A DNA stretch of 64,000 nt from NCBI GenBank assembly GCA_965204095.1, contig OZ241991.1:6138001-6202000 (forward strand), in the 5' to 3' direction. This stretch comes from JAPPLB01 sp965204095 (GTDB lineage Bacteria > Acidobacteriota > Terriglobia > Bryobacterales > UBA6623). This document shows positions 17,211 through 25,857 of this stretch, piece after piece. The notes under the pieces were generated by a model. The model saw nothing but the letters and a program-made list of their open reading frames with translations. It ran no database searches and was not told where the DNA came from. Both the position numbers and the translations under genes were made by a program. Numbering within the stretch: position 1 is the stretch's first letter; every line of letters begins with the position of its first letter.

Positions 17211-18038
17211 ATGTGTCCCACACTCTTCACGCTCGGGCCGCTGTCCCTTCCGTTGCTGGGAGAAGTCGGTCCGTTTTCACTGCCGACCTACGGCGTGCTT
17301 GTTGCTTCAGGCTTCCTCGTCGGCCTCTACCTGCTCGCGCGGCTGGCGAAGCGCCACGGCTTCGACGCCGACAAGATAATGAACCTCGGCGTCTACGTCG
17401 CCTTGGCGGCGATTGTCGGGGCCAAGCTGTTCATGATGCTGGTGGACATGGACGTCTACTTGAGGGACCCCGGCCGTCTGTTCTCGTTGAGCGCGCTGCA
17501 AGCGGGAGGCATCTTCTACGGTGGACTTCTCGCCGCCATGGCGACCGCGTTCTGGTATGCGCGCCGGGAAGGGCTGCCCGGCCTGGCCACCGCAGACCTG
17601 TTCGCCCCAGCCGTAGCCATCGGACATTCCGTCGGCCGCTTGGGCTGCTTCGCGGCGGGCTGCTGCTGGGGCAAGCCGACCGACGTCCCCTGGGGACTGG
17701 CCTTCACCGACCCGAATGCCCACCGATTGGTCGGTGTACCGCTCAACGTTCACCTGCACCCGACCCAGCTTTACGAGGCGGCGGGCGCCCTGGCGGTAGG
17801 TCTCCTCCTTTGGCGGCTGCTCGAACGCCCGCACCGGCCCGGAACCGTGCTCGGCTGGTATCTGATGTTGTATTCCACGTTCCGGCTCGTCGTCGAGTTC
17901 TTCCGGGACGCCTCTGTCCGCGCCTTCCCCTTCGACGGACCTCTCAGCACAACGCAGTGGCTTGCGGTTTTGCTGATCCTCGCCGGCGCCTGTCTCGTCT
18001 TCGCCCGCCGCGGCCGGCAGGTGGAAGCACCCGCCTGA
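17211..18038 (+). CDS. lgt: Prolipoprotein diacylglyceryl transferase Lgt
   Basis: Transfers diacylglycerol to the lipobox cysteine, the first step of lipoprotein maturation, in the inner membrane. The 275 residues contain the family signature around HSVGRLGCFAAGCCWGKPTD, the earlier YGVLVASGF helix, GGIFYGGLLAA and HPTQLYEAAG. Seven or so membrane helices are predicted by eye. lspA and lgt act in sequence here, and several lipobox proteins in the window (nucleoside hydrolase, LptE) are potential clients. The gene ends 34 bp before a TF element. Confidence 0.94.
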   Translation: MCPTLFTLGPLSLPLLGEVGPFSLPTYGVLVASGFLVGLYLLARLAKRHGFDADKIMNLGVYVALAAIVGAKLFMMLVDMDVYLRDPGRLFSLSALQAGGIFYGGLLAAMATAFWYARREGLPGLATADLFAPAVAIGHSVGRLGCFAAGCCWGKPTDVPWGLAFTDPNAHRLVGVPLNVHLHPTQLYEAAGALAVGLLLWRLLERPHRPGTVLGWYLMLYSTFRLVVEFFRDASVRAFPFDGPLSTTQWLAVLLILAGACLVFARRGRQVEAPA

Positions 18039-18071
18039 ATTTCACGATGAAGCGCAGGGGTGCGGCATCTT

Positions 18072-18254
18072 TAGCCTGCGTTTCTCACCACGCGGCGAGG
18101 CGAAGTGCGTGAGAGGGGCGTCAGGACGAAGCGCGCGCCGCTTGGCGCGCGCAGGCGTACTTGAACAGTACGTTGAGCACGGCAAGCAAGCGCAACGAAG
18201 TCCTGGCGGTCGTATCGTGTGCTTCGACCGTCGGGTGGTGAGAAATGCAGGTTA
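18072..18254 (+). repeat. TF element, full short form
   Basis: 183 bp from TAGCCTGCG to GCAGGTTA, with both terminal repeats and the central GTACTTGAACAGTAC palindrome. It sits downstream of lgt and upstream of the class V aminotransferase gene. Confidence 0.93.
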
Positions 18255-18352
18255 GCCCTCTGCCTCCCCGAGGCCAGTCTACCCGGAAACGCCCGTGACG
18301 CGTTATCATTGGCAGCAACAGTGGCCACGAAAGCCGCGCAAAAGGAGTAGTC

Positions 18353-19621
18353 ATGCCCACCGTCCCGTCCCGCCGTTCGTTCTTGCAGAGCCTGGCTGGC
18401 AGCACCGCGTTCTTGCCGGCCGCCGTTGCCTCCCTCGCGGAACTGCGTCCCGCTCTTGCGGCCGCCTCCGGCATCGAGTCTCGCTGGGATCTCGTGCGTC
18501 AGCAGTTTCCGTTCGAGGAGTCCAAGGTGCCGATGAACGCCGCGAACCTCTGCCCCTCGCCGCGAGTCGTGACTGAACAGGTGGTCCGCTTCACGAATGA
18601 CATCGATCATGACTGCTCGTTCAACAACCGTGGCAAGTTCGTCAAGCTGCTGGAAGAGTCGCGCCGCAAGGTCGCCGAAGGCATCGGAGCCGATCCGGAC
18701 GAGGTCGCCCTGGTCCGCAACACGAGCGAGGCCAATAACGTCATCAACAACGGCCTCTCGCTCGGCAAGGGCGATGAAGTCGTCATCTGGGAACAGAACC
18801 ACCCGACCAACAACATCGCTTGGGATGTCCGGTCGGCGCGTCGAGGCTTCTCGGTCAGGCGTATCGCTGTCCCGAAACAGCCCGAAAACGAGCAAGCGCT
18901 CGTCGACGCCATCGAGGCAGAGCTCACCGATCGCACCCGGGTGCTGTCGATCACCCACATCTCGAACGTAAGTGGCATCCGGCTCCCCGTCAAGGCGATC
19001 GGCGCAGTCGCGAAGCGGCGCGGCATCTACTATCACCTCGACGGCGCGCAGTCCTGGGGCGCGGTAGCGCTCGACGTTCATGACATAGGTTGTGATTCCT
19101 ACACGGCCAGCTCGCACAAGTGGTTTTGCGGCCCGCGCGAAGTAGGACTGCTGTACATCAAGAAAGACCGCATCGGCGAGGTGTGGCCCAACATTGTGGC
19201 TCCCAGTTGGGGGAAAAAAGCCGAAACTGATCTCCAGGGAGCACGGAAGTTCGAGTCTTTCGGCCAGAGGGACGACTCACGATTGGCCGCGGTCGGCACC
19301 ATGGCCGACATGCACGCCATGCTCGGCCCTGCCGCGGTCGAGGCGCGCCTCTACGCCCTGGTCCAGACTCTCAAGAAGGGCTTGCGGGATGCCGGCGCGA
19401 AGCTCGTGACGCCGATGGATGAGAAGGTCAGCGGCGGCGTGTGCATCGTCGAGGTGCCTGATCACAGTCGCAGAGACGTGGTCAACGCGATGTATGACAA
19501 GCACGGCATTGCGGGATCTGCAACCGGAGGGTTGCGGCTCTGCCCGCACCTCTACAACACGATGGAGCACGTCGAGCGCGCCATCGCCGGTGTAACGGAC
19601 TTCAAGGATCGGCTCGCCTGA
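18353..19621 (+). CDS. Tat-exported class V aminotransferase family (PLP) protein
   Basis: A 422-residue fold-type I PLP enzyme of the isopenicillin-N epimerase/cysteine desulfurase group. The leader MPTVPSRRSFLQSLAGSTAF is a strong Tat signal, implying periplasmic location with cofactor loaded before export. The PLP lysine is in SSHKWFCGPREVGLLY. YYHLDGAQSWGA supplies the conserved Asp and Gln. RNTSEANNVIN is the phosphate-binding region. A role as an epimerase or lyase on amino-acid-like substrates is plausible; the exact reaction is unknown. Confidence 0.88.
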   Translation: MPTVPSRRSFLQSLAGSTAFLPAAVASLAELRPALAAASGIESRWDLVRQQFPFEESKVPMNAANLCPSPRVVTEQVVRFTNDIDHDCSFNNRGKFVKLLEESRRKVAEGIGADPDEVALVRNTSEANNVINNGLSLGKGDEVVIWEQNHPTNNIAWDVRSARRGFSVRRIAVPKQPENEQALVDAIEAELTDRTRVLSITHISNVSGIRLPVKAIGAVAKRRGIYYHLDGAQSWGAVALDVHDIGCDSYTASSHKWFCGPREVGLLYIKKDRIGEVWPNIVAPSWGKKAETDLQGARKFESFGQRDDSRLAAVGTMADMHAMLGPAAVEARLYALVQTLKKGLRDAGAKLVTPMDEKVSGGVCIVEVPDHSRRDVVNAMYDKHGIAGSATGGLRLCPHLYNTMEHVERAIAGVTDFKDRLA

Positions 19622-19675
19622 GTTGACGTTGTAGCGCGGGCGGCTCTACGGCTGTCCGGCAGCAAGGGCGGGTGA

Positions 19676-20065
19676 GTGACGAAATTGCTGGATTTCGACG
19701 AGCTACAGCCCAACGCCCGCCGGACTCTGCTCCGCCTGCGTGATGAGATGCTGGCGCACCTCGGCCGCACGACTGGCAACACCCCGTGCTGCCGTCGTTG
19801 TCTGCTCCCCTATCCCGAAGGGGACTACGAGGCGTACGATTTCTGCCCGTGGTGCTCTCTCTCGATTCGGGGACGTGAACCCCGCATCGATGAGTCGCGT
19901 AAGATCATTCAGCACGTGCGCTGCGGCAACGACGAAATCCAGTGCGGGGAGTGCGGCGGCGAATACAATCAGCCGACGCTCTACCCTTTCCTCAACTGCC
20001 CCCACTGCGGCGCACGCTTTGCCGCGCAGGACGAGCTGTTGATCGAGTTGCCCATCCTGGTCTAG
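19676..20065 (+). CDS. Small zinc-ribbon protein
   Basis: 129 residues starting with GTG after GGGCGGGTGA. Cysteine pairs CCRRC with CPWC, and CGECG with CPHC, form at least two zinc ribbons separated by an RIDESRKIIQHVRCG linker. No enzymatic domain is seen. The function is unknown; regulatory or nucleic-acid-binding roles are common for such proteins. Its stop codon TAG (20063-20065) is the first three bases of the following TF element. Confidence 0.7.
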   Translation: MTKLLDFDELQPNARRTLLRLRDEMLAHLGRTTGNTPCCRRCLLPYPEGDYEAYDFCPWCSLSIRGREPRIDESRKIIQHVRCGNDEIQCGECGGEYNQPTLYPFLNCPHCGARFAAQDELLIELPILV

Positions 20066-20348
20066 CCTGCATGTCTCACCACGCGTCGAGGCGAAGTGGG
20101 TGAGAGGGCCGTCAGGACTAGGCGCAAGCCGGGCGGAGGAAAAAGGCGCGCGCAGGCGTACTTGCCAAATCGTCTCCTTCACTCCTCGGGTCAAGAAACA
20201 CGGCCTTTCCGGTTCACTGTCCCTCAGACATTTCTTCTGGAGCGAACCAGACGCCCTCCCATGGTTTTCACGAATCACGAGACACGAAACACGAATCACG
20301 GCCTTTTTTCGCGTGCTTCGACCGTCGGGTGGTGAGAAATGCAGGCTA
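20063..20348 (+). repeat. TF element, long form with both ends
   Basis: 286 bp with intact TAGCCTGCATGTCTCACCAC and GTGGTGAGAAATGCAGGCTA ends. The interior differs from the short form: GCCGGGCGGAGGAAAAAGGC, a TCAGACATTTC block, and CACGAAW heptads at about 20269-20305. It supplies the stop codon of the zinc-ribbon gene. Confidence 0.92.
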
Positions 20349-20376
20349 AAGCAAGCTCGCGCGGAGAGCTTGCTTT
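20348..20376 (+). terminator. Perfect inverted repeat just after the TF element
   Basis: AAAGCAAGCTC, seven-base loop, GAGCTTGCTTT: an 11-bp perfect stem whose last arm ends in TTT. It is a possible bidirectional terminator. The run starts in the last base of the TF element. No gene is seen in the following 200 bp. Confidence 0.5.
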
Positions 20377-20602
20377 AGGAACATTTCATGCAAGCTTTGT
20401 CTGTCTTGTTTGGGTCGATAGGTTTTAGCGATCGGAATCGCTATAATTTCATCGCTTGGGGCGGTTGGTTCCGATGCTCGGCGTCGGTGGCCGGGCAGGA
20501 GGGAATATTGGCCTCGAGTTGTTCCCATGGCAGTGACTCTGTCCGCATTTCTGGCTGCGTCTACAACATTCGGATCTGAGGAATGCCAACACAGTGCTTT
20601 GC

Positions 20603-20784
20603 TAGCCTGTATTTCTCACCACGTGGCGAGACGAAGTGCGTGAGAGGGCCGTCAGGGCGAGGCGCGCGCCGCTTGGCGCGCGCAGGCGTACTGGACAGTA
20701 CATCGAGCACGGCAAGCAAGCGCAACGAAGTCATGGCGGTCATATCGCGTGCTCCGGCCGTATTGTGGTGAGAAATGGAGGCTA
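20603..20784 (+). repeat. TF element, short form, right end changed to GGAGG
   Basis: Typical short form, but the right end reads GAGAAATGGAGGCTA instead of GAGAAATGCAGGCTA. The C-to-G change creates a Shine-Dalgarno-like GGAGG just before the M23 peptidase gene. The element's ATG (20775) is in frame with that gene. Confidence 0.92.
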
Positions 20785-22295
20785 GGGTGCTGAAGCTCCC
20801 GCGGACGCAATGTCTTGTGCCGCTACTCCTTGCGCTGGCGCTTCCCGCATTCGGTCAACGCAGCGTAATCTACGAACTGGTCCGTGTGGCGGATCTGGGT
20901 GTCGGTGAGTCGCAGGAAATCGAGTTGAGCAATCGCTTCACGACGACGGTGATGCTGCTTGGTGTCAACGAGATACGGGACCCCATCCGCGACGCAATCC
21001 GAAAAGCCGAAGTGGATGTCCAGATCGATGGCATCCGAACCACACTGAACTGCGGCAACTACCAGTTGCCGGTAGTCGTAGGCACGGTCGAGGTCGATTG
21101 CCCGGTGACGGGCGGCTATCGTTCGAACAGCCATCGCCAGGGCGGGCCCTGGGGACTCGACAAGGATGCGCGGCTGCGATTTTGGCCCAAGGGGTATCCC
21201 TACATCAAGCCGGGTACGTTCGCTTATCCCGTGAAGCAACGTTGGTTCGCGAGCGATACGCAGATGTCGAACGAGCCGGTCTTCGTGGACGGTGGGGAGA
21301 GGCCCTCGAGCCGGGCGATTTACTATCACAGCGGACTCGATATCGGCGGCGCAGAGGAGTTGATCGAGGTTGTCGCGGCGACGGACGGTCTCGTCGTCTC
21401 GCTGGGCGACGGCGTGCTCTCCGGGCAGGACGAAGGCACGCCTGTTCAGCCGCGCTATGACGTGATCTACATCCGTGATCGCCGCGGCTGGTACTACCGA
21501 TACAGCCATCTGCACTCGTTTGATGAAGAAGTCGAATTGGGGAAGCGTGTCAGGCTTGGTCAGCGGCTCGGCTTGCTGGGCAAGGAAGGCGGCAGCGGCG
21601 GTTGGTCGCACTTGCATTTTGAAATCAAGAGCAAGCAGCCTTCGGGCAAGTGGGGCACCCAGGAGGGATACGCATTTCTCTGGAATGCCTACCATTGGGA
21701 GCACAAGCCGTCGGTGATCGCCGTAGCCCGGCCTCATCACTTTGTTGCGGCCGGAGAGAGTGTCACTTTGGACGGCAGCAAGTCTTGGACCAGGAGCGGA
21801 AGGATTGCGAGCTTTTCGTGGCGGTTTACCGATGGGTCCGATGCTGCCGGACCCAGGGTCGAACGCACTTATCAGGAACCGGGCGTCTACAGCGAGGTTC
21901 TCAAAGTTACTGACGACCAGGGGAACACCGACTATGACTTCGGGATCGTGCAAGTCGTAGCGAAGACGTCAGACGCACCGGGCGAGGAGAAAGTGCCGCC
22001 CACCTTGCATGCGGTCTACTCCCCCACGATGGGGTTGAAAGCCGGCGACACGGTGACGTTCAAGGTCCGAGCGTTCCGCACGACGCACGGCAAGGAAACG
22101 TGGAGCTTCGGAGACGGCAGCCCTCCGGTGACGGTGCAATCCGACGGCAACGTCAACAAGCACGCCAGGGACGGCTACGCCGTGACAACCCACGTCTATG
22201 AGAAGCCGGGTGACTACATCGCTCGTGTCGAGCGCTCGAATGAACGTGGTGAGAAAGCGATTGCGCAAGTCCGCGTGCGGGTCGGCGCGCCTTAG
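20775..22295 (+). CDS. Secreted M23 (LytM) metallopeptidase with PKD-type domains
   Basis: 506 residues. A signal peptide (about 8-27, ending FGQ) is followed by a roughly 150-residue N-terminal region, the M23 domain with zinc ligands H185 and D189 (YYHSGLDIGG), YSHLH (H245, H247) and SHLHFEI (H279, H281), then PKD-like beta domains (VTLDGSKSWTRSGRIASFSW and WSFGDGSPPV). It likely cuts peptidoglycan cross-links or other peptides outside the cytoplasm. The ATG at 20775 lies inside a TF element. The GTG at 20787, five bases after the mutated GGAGG, is an equally good start and keeps the signal peptide. Confidence 0.88.
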   Translation: MEARVLKLPRTQCLVPLLLALALPAFGQRSVIYELVRVADLGVGESQEIELSNRFTTTVMLLGVNEIRDPIRDAIRKAEVDVQIDGIRTTLNCGNYQLPVVVGTVEVDCPVTGGYRSNSHRQGGPWGLDKDARLRFWPKGYPYIKPGTFAYPVKQRWFASDTQMSNEPVFVDGGERPSSRAIYYHSGLDIGGAEELIEVVAATDGLVVSLGDGVLSGQDEGTPVQPRYDVIYIRDRRGWYYRYSHLHSFDEEVELGKRVRLGQRLGLLGKEGGSGGWSHLHFEIKSKQPSGKWGTQEGYAFLWNAYHWEHKPSVIAVARPHHFVAAGESVTLDGSKSWTRSGRIASFSWRFTDGSDAAGPRVERTYQEPGVYSEVLKVTDDQGNTDYDFGIVQVVAKTSDAPGEEKVPPTLHAVYSPTMGLKAGDTVTFKVRAFRTTHGKETWSFGDGSPPVTVQSDGNVNKHARDGYAVTTHVYEKPGDYIARVERSNERGEKAIAQVRVRVGAP

Positions 22296-22354
22296 TCTGA
22301 GGGGGTTTGCAGGCCGGCTGCGCCCATTGAGTTTCTTTCCTACAGGAGATTCCC

Positions 22355-23554
22355 ATGACGAATCGTAGAGGGTTTTTGCGCGGTGTCTCGGGCGGCGCGC
22401 TGCTGGGCGCGGGAGGCTCGGCATGTACGTTGTCGCCTCCCGGGGCGGCCTCGCGCGACTATTTCGCCGAGTTGGGACTGACCGAGTTCATCAACGCGGC
22501 GGAACCGTACACGATGCTCACCGGGGCGCTGATGCCTCGCGAGGCCGTCGAGGCCTACGTCTATGCTTCATCACGCTATGTCCGTCTCAACGACCTGCAC
22601 GATGCCGTCGGCAAGAAGCTGGCGGAGATGACCGGGTGCGAAGCGGCGATGGTCACGGCGGGCGCCGCGTCAGGACTGACGCTGGGCACGGCCGCGTGTG
22701 TTACCCGTGGTGAGTCCAAGGCCGTTCAGCAACTACCGGATACCACAGGTCTGAAGAACGAAGTGATCATCCAGAAAGCGCACCGCTACGGATATGAACG
22801 GGCGGTGCTGAATTGCGGTGTGCGGTTCGTGGAGGTTGAAACACGCGAAGAGCTCGAAGGCGCGATCAACGAGAACACGGCCATGATGCTGTTCAACAAC
22901 ACTAACGATCCGGATGGCCGGATCAAGGTCGCCGAGTTCGCGGAACTGGGCAAGAAACACAATGTGCCGACATTCGACGATTGCGCTGCGGACGTACCGC
23001 CGAAAGAGCATCTTTGGGAATACCTGAACATGGGTTTCGACCTGGTAACCGTCTCGGGAGGGAAGGGAATTTGTGGCCCGCAGAACGCCGGCCTCCTGCT
23101 GGGTCGCAAGGATCTCATCGAGGCGGCCCGAGTGAATGCTCCACCGAACAGCCGTGGCATCGGCCGTGGGATGAAGGTGAGTAAAGAGACGTTACTTGCG
23201 ATGCTCGTTGCTGTCGAGGTCTACCTTCAGCGTGACCACGATGCCGACTGGCAGGAGTGGGAGCGCCGTGTAAAATTCATCGCGGACGAAGTCTCAAGGA
23301 TCGACGGCATCAAGACGGAGATGTTTGCGCCTCCGCTCCACTACAATGTCCCTCACCTTCGGATTCTTTGGGACGAGGCAAAGCTGGGGTTCACGGCGGC
23401 TGAGGTCAAGGAGCAACTGCGCATGGGTACACCGTCGATCGAAGTACGGTCAAGCCCTCCCGACCGGATCGAGTTGGGCGTCTGGATGCTGAGGGAAGGG
23501 GAAGACCAAATCGTAGCCTCGCGGCTCGCTGAGATCATGACGCCGAGAACCTAG
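22355..23554 (+). CDS. Tat-exported SelA-like PLP enzyme
   Basis: A 399-residue fold-type I PLP protein of the SelA/D-glucosaminate-6-phosphate ammonia-lyase (DgaE) group. The Tat-type leader MTNRRGFLRGVSGGALLGAG is followed by a cysteine (SAC). PLP-binding features are TGCEAAMVTAGAASGLTLGT and the lysine in TVSGGKGICGPQNAGLLLG. Related proteins are cytoplasmic lyases; export here suggests a periplasmic lyase or racemase role. AGGAGA precedes the start. The stop TAG (23552-23554) is formed by the adjoining TF element. Confidence 0.85.
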   Translation: MTNRRGFLRGVSGGALLGAGGSACTLSPPGAASRDYFAELGLTEFINAAEPYTMLTGALMPREAVEAYVYASSRYVRLNDLHDAVGKKLAEMTGCEAAMVTAGAASGLTLGTAACVTRGESKAVQQLPDTTGLKNEVIIQKAHRYGYERAVLNCGVRFVEVETREELEGAINENTAMMLFNNTNDPDGRIKVAEFAELGKKHNVPTFDDCAADVPPKEHLWEYLNMGFDLVTVSGGKGICGPQNAGLLLGRKDLIEAARVNAPPNSRGIGRGMKVSKETLLAMLVAVEVYLQRDHDADWQEWERRVKFIADEVSRIDGIKTEMFAPPLHYNVPHLRILWDEAKLGFTAAEVKEQLRMGTPSIEVRSSPPDRIELGVWMLREGEDQIVASRLAEIMTPRT

Positions 23555-23746
23555 CCTGTATTTCTCACCACGTGGCGAGGCGAAGTGCGTGAGAGGGCCG
23601 TCAGGACTAGGCGCAAGCCGGGCGGAGGAAAAAGGCGCGCGCCGCTTGGCGCGCGCAGGCGTACTTGAACAGTACGTTGAGCACGGCAAGCAAGAGCAAC
23701 GAAGTATCGTGTGCTTCGACCGTCGCGTCGTGAGAAATGCAGGCTA
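23552..23746 (+). repeat. TF element, hybrid form
   Basis: 195 bp. The left arm carries the long-form insertion CAAGCCGGGCGGAGGAAAAA and then reverts to the short-form centre and right arm, a recombinant of the two classes. The segment GTCCTGGCGGTC before the right end is deleted. It provides the upstream gene's TAG. Confidence 0.92.
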
Positions 23747-23791
23747 ATGGCCCGCCACCGTCTACAGTTCGCCAAGGTTGTTGCAAAGGGA

Positions 23792-24823
23792 ATGAGACCG
23801 AGAACGTGGCTTGTAAGCGCGCTCGTGACAGTCGTCCTGGTGCTCAATAGCTGCGTTGACGAGCGTGGTTCGATTCCTCTCATCCTGGACCACGACGGGG
23901 CGCCGGACGACTACATCGCGCTGCTGATGCTGGCGGGTTCGCGCTGTTGTGACTTGCGCGCCATGACAGTCAGCTACGGGCTGGGATACCGCGGCACCGC
24001 TGTCGAAACGTCCGGCCTGTTGTTGAAGGCCATGGGACTCGATGTCCCCGTCGCGGGGCATGATCCTGCCTTGCGCGGACGCAACAGCTTCCCCGAGACA
24101 TGGCGGGATACGAGCAGTTACATAAGGTCTCTTCCCATGCTCCAAGGCCTGGATGTGCGATCGGATCACCGCGACGCCGTTGTGTTGCTGGTGGATTTGC
24201 TCGAGAACGCCGAGCAACCGGTAACGGTCCTGGCGACGGGACCGTTGACGAACATCTCGGCTGTTTTTGACCGGCGCCCGGATCTGCTCGGCAAGGTCCA
24301 GCGGCTTGTCGTGATGGGTGGGGCGTTGCGAGTACCAGGAAACGTGCGGGACCCGGAGGTGCCCGAAGCGCTGGCGACCGCCGAGTACAACTTCTTTGTG
24401 GACCCGGTCAGCGCGGATCGGGTGATCGCGATGGCCGCTCAAGGGCTTGACATCACGATCGTTCCGTTGGACGTAACGAATGAACTGCCCTTGAATCAAG
24501 CGTGGTTCGACCGCTTGAAGCGTAACAGTTCTTTCGGAGCCCGTCTGGCTACGGGAATCCTCACAGCGGTCGAGCGTCAAATCCAAACCGGCCGTTATTA
24601 CCTGTGGGATGGAGCAGCGGTGCTGGCCCTGTTGCATCCCGAGGGCCTGTGGTTCGAAAAGAAGTCACTTCGTGTAGTGACGACCGGCGTCGAAGAAGGC
24701 AGAATCCGAACCGACGACAGCCGGGCCGCACCGGTGAAGATAGCTACCGGGATTACCGAACAAGCTCAACCGATGGACCGCATCCTGGACTGGGTCACGA
24801 ACGTTCCCGAGCAACGTAACTGA
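23792..24823 (+). CDS. Nucleoside hydrolase family lipoprotein
   Basis: About 343 residues. N-terminal lipoprotein signal with lipobox LNSC (MRPRTWLVSALVTVVLVLNSC), then the inosine-uridine hydrolase fold. The calcium-site motif appears as LDHDGAPDDYIALLML, with ATGPLTNISAVF and MGGAL following and DGAAVLALLHP near the end. It hydrolyses N-glycosidic bonds of nucleosides; the lipid anchor indicates periplasmic salvage. The ATG at 23792 gives a normal-length lipoprotein signal. An ATG at 23747, overlapping the TF element end (TAATG), would add 15 residues. Confidence 0.87.
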   Translation: MRPRTWLVSALVTVVLVLNSCVDERGSIPLILDHDGAPDDYIALLMLAGSRCCDLRAMTVSYGLGYRGTAVETSGLLLKAMGLDVPVAGHDPALRGRNSFPETWRDTSSYIRSLPMLQGLDVRSDHRDAVVLLVDLLENAEQPVTVLATGPLTNISAVFDRRPDLLGKVQRLVVMGGALRVPGNVRDPEVPEALATAEYNFFVDPVSADRVIAMAAQGLDITIVPLDVTNELPLNQAWFDRLKRNSSFGARLATGILTAVERQIQTGRYYLWDGAAVLALLHPEGLWFEKKSLRVVTTGVEEGRIRTDDSRAAPVKIATGITEQAQPMDRILDWVTNVPEQRN

Positions 24824-24854
24824 CCAGGACTGAGCTGAAGAGGGCGCTTGCTGT

Positions 24855-25280
24855 TTAGAGCGCTTTCTGTAACGCTTCGCCGAGTGTGCCCACCGATTCG
24901 TCCTGGAGGGCCTTCTTGTCATCGGAACCGGCTTGCATCGATTTCGACTCGCTCGGCAACGCTTGGTCGTCGCCTGCTTCCCGCCTGCGCCGCCTCTTAC
25001 GGAGGGAACGGTTCTGGGCCGGGCGGTCGCCCTTGGGATGGGCGGTCTTTGCGCGCAACAGCTTGCCGTCAATCGGTGCACGATTGAAGCGTTGAATGAT
25101 GGCCTCCATCTCCTCCTGATTCGGAGCTTCTACGAAGGCATAGCCCTTCGATTCCTGTGTTTCGAAATCTCGAATCACGCGTACCGAATCGCACACCAGA
25201 TCACTGCTGTCCAGCCAAGACTTGATGTCGGCGGCGGTTACCCACTCGGGGAGATTGCCGAGATAAATGTTATGAGCCAT
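24855..25280 (-). CDS. RRM-type RNA-binding protein
   Basis: 141 residues. One RNA recognition motif at 1-80 with RNP2 IYLGNL and RNP1 KGYAFVEA. A basic linker (RSLRKRRRRREAG) and an acidic or polar tail follow. Such small RRM proteins occur in cyanobacteria and several other Gram-negative phyla and bind RNA, possibly in cold or stress response. It is monocistronic and convergent with the nucleoside hydrolase gene (31 bp apart). Confidence 0.9.
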   Translation of the reverse strand: MAHNIYLGNLPEWVTAADIKSWLDSSDLVCDSVRVIRDFETQESKGYAFVEAPNQEEMEAIIQRFNRAPIDGKLLRAKTAHPKGDRPAQNRSLRKRRRRREAGDDQALPSESKSMQAGSDDKKALQDESVGTLGEALQKAL

Positions 25281-25473
25281 TCTACTGAGAATCTTTCCTG
25301 CCTTTTGGTTTGTTTGCGAGCTCGTCTACATGCCATTGAGCCACGCATGGGGAAGGGACAGACTGAAACCAAGGGATTATAGCACGCTCGTTTACGGACG
25401 ATGCTGCCGACTTGACCAAAGGGGAGAATACCAAAAGATGTCAGGGGATTTGGTCGCTTTGGTATATAATCCC

Positions 25474-25655
25474 TAGCCTGCATTTCTCACCACGCGGCGA
25501 GGCGAAGTGCGTGAGAGGGCTGTCAGGACGAGGCGCGAGCCGCTTGGCGCGCGCAGGCGTACTTGACAGTACGTTGAGCACGGCAAGCAAGCGCAACGAA
25601 GTCCTGGCGGTCGTATCGTGTGCTTCGACCGTCGGGTGGTGAGAAATGCAGGCTG
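25474..25655 (+). repeat. TF element, full short form
   Basis: Begins TAGCCTGCATTTCTCACCAC and ends GCAGGCTG, the final TA altered to TG. It sits between the RRM gene and ftcD, about 200 bp upstream of the latter. Confidence 0.92.
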
Positions 25656-25857
25656 GCTTTTGCGCGCCCTTGCGCGCTCGCAGCCAAGAAGGAGAGAGTC
25701 CTCCAGGCCGGATGTTCGTTCGGGATGGTCGCAGCGCCGATACAGTTGACCGGATCTACAGGCGCCCTGACCGACAGCGATTCGCTGGACCCCGAGCGCT
25801 TTGGGCCCTCGCGGCCTGCGAGCAAGCACGGCGGCGGACTCGGGTGAATAACCCCTC

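Noticed and set aside
18071..19117. Open frames running through TF elements into antisense of genes
   Set aside because: The same pseudo-peptides recur wherever the element occurs, in frames set by the element rather than by selection for a protein.
23860..23890. GGTTCGATTCC tRNA T-loop-like sequence
   Set aside because: Lies inside the nucleoside hydrolase coding sequence with no cloverleaf around it.
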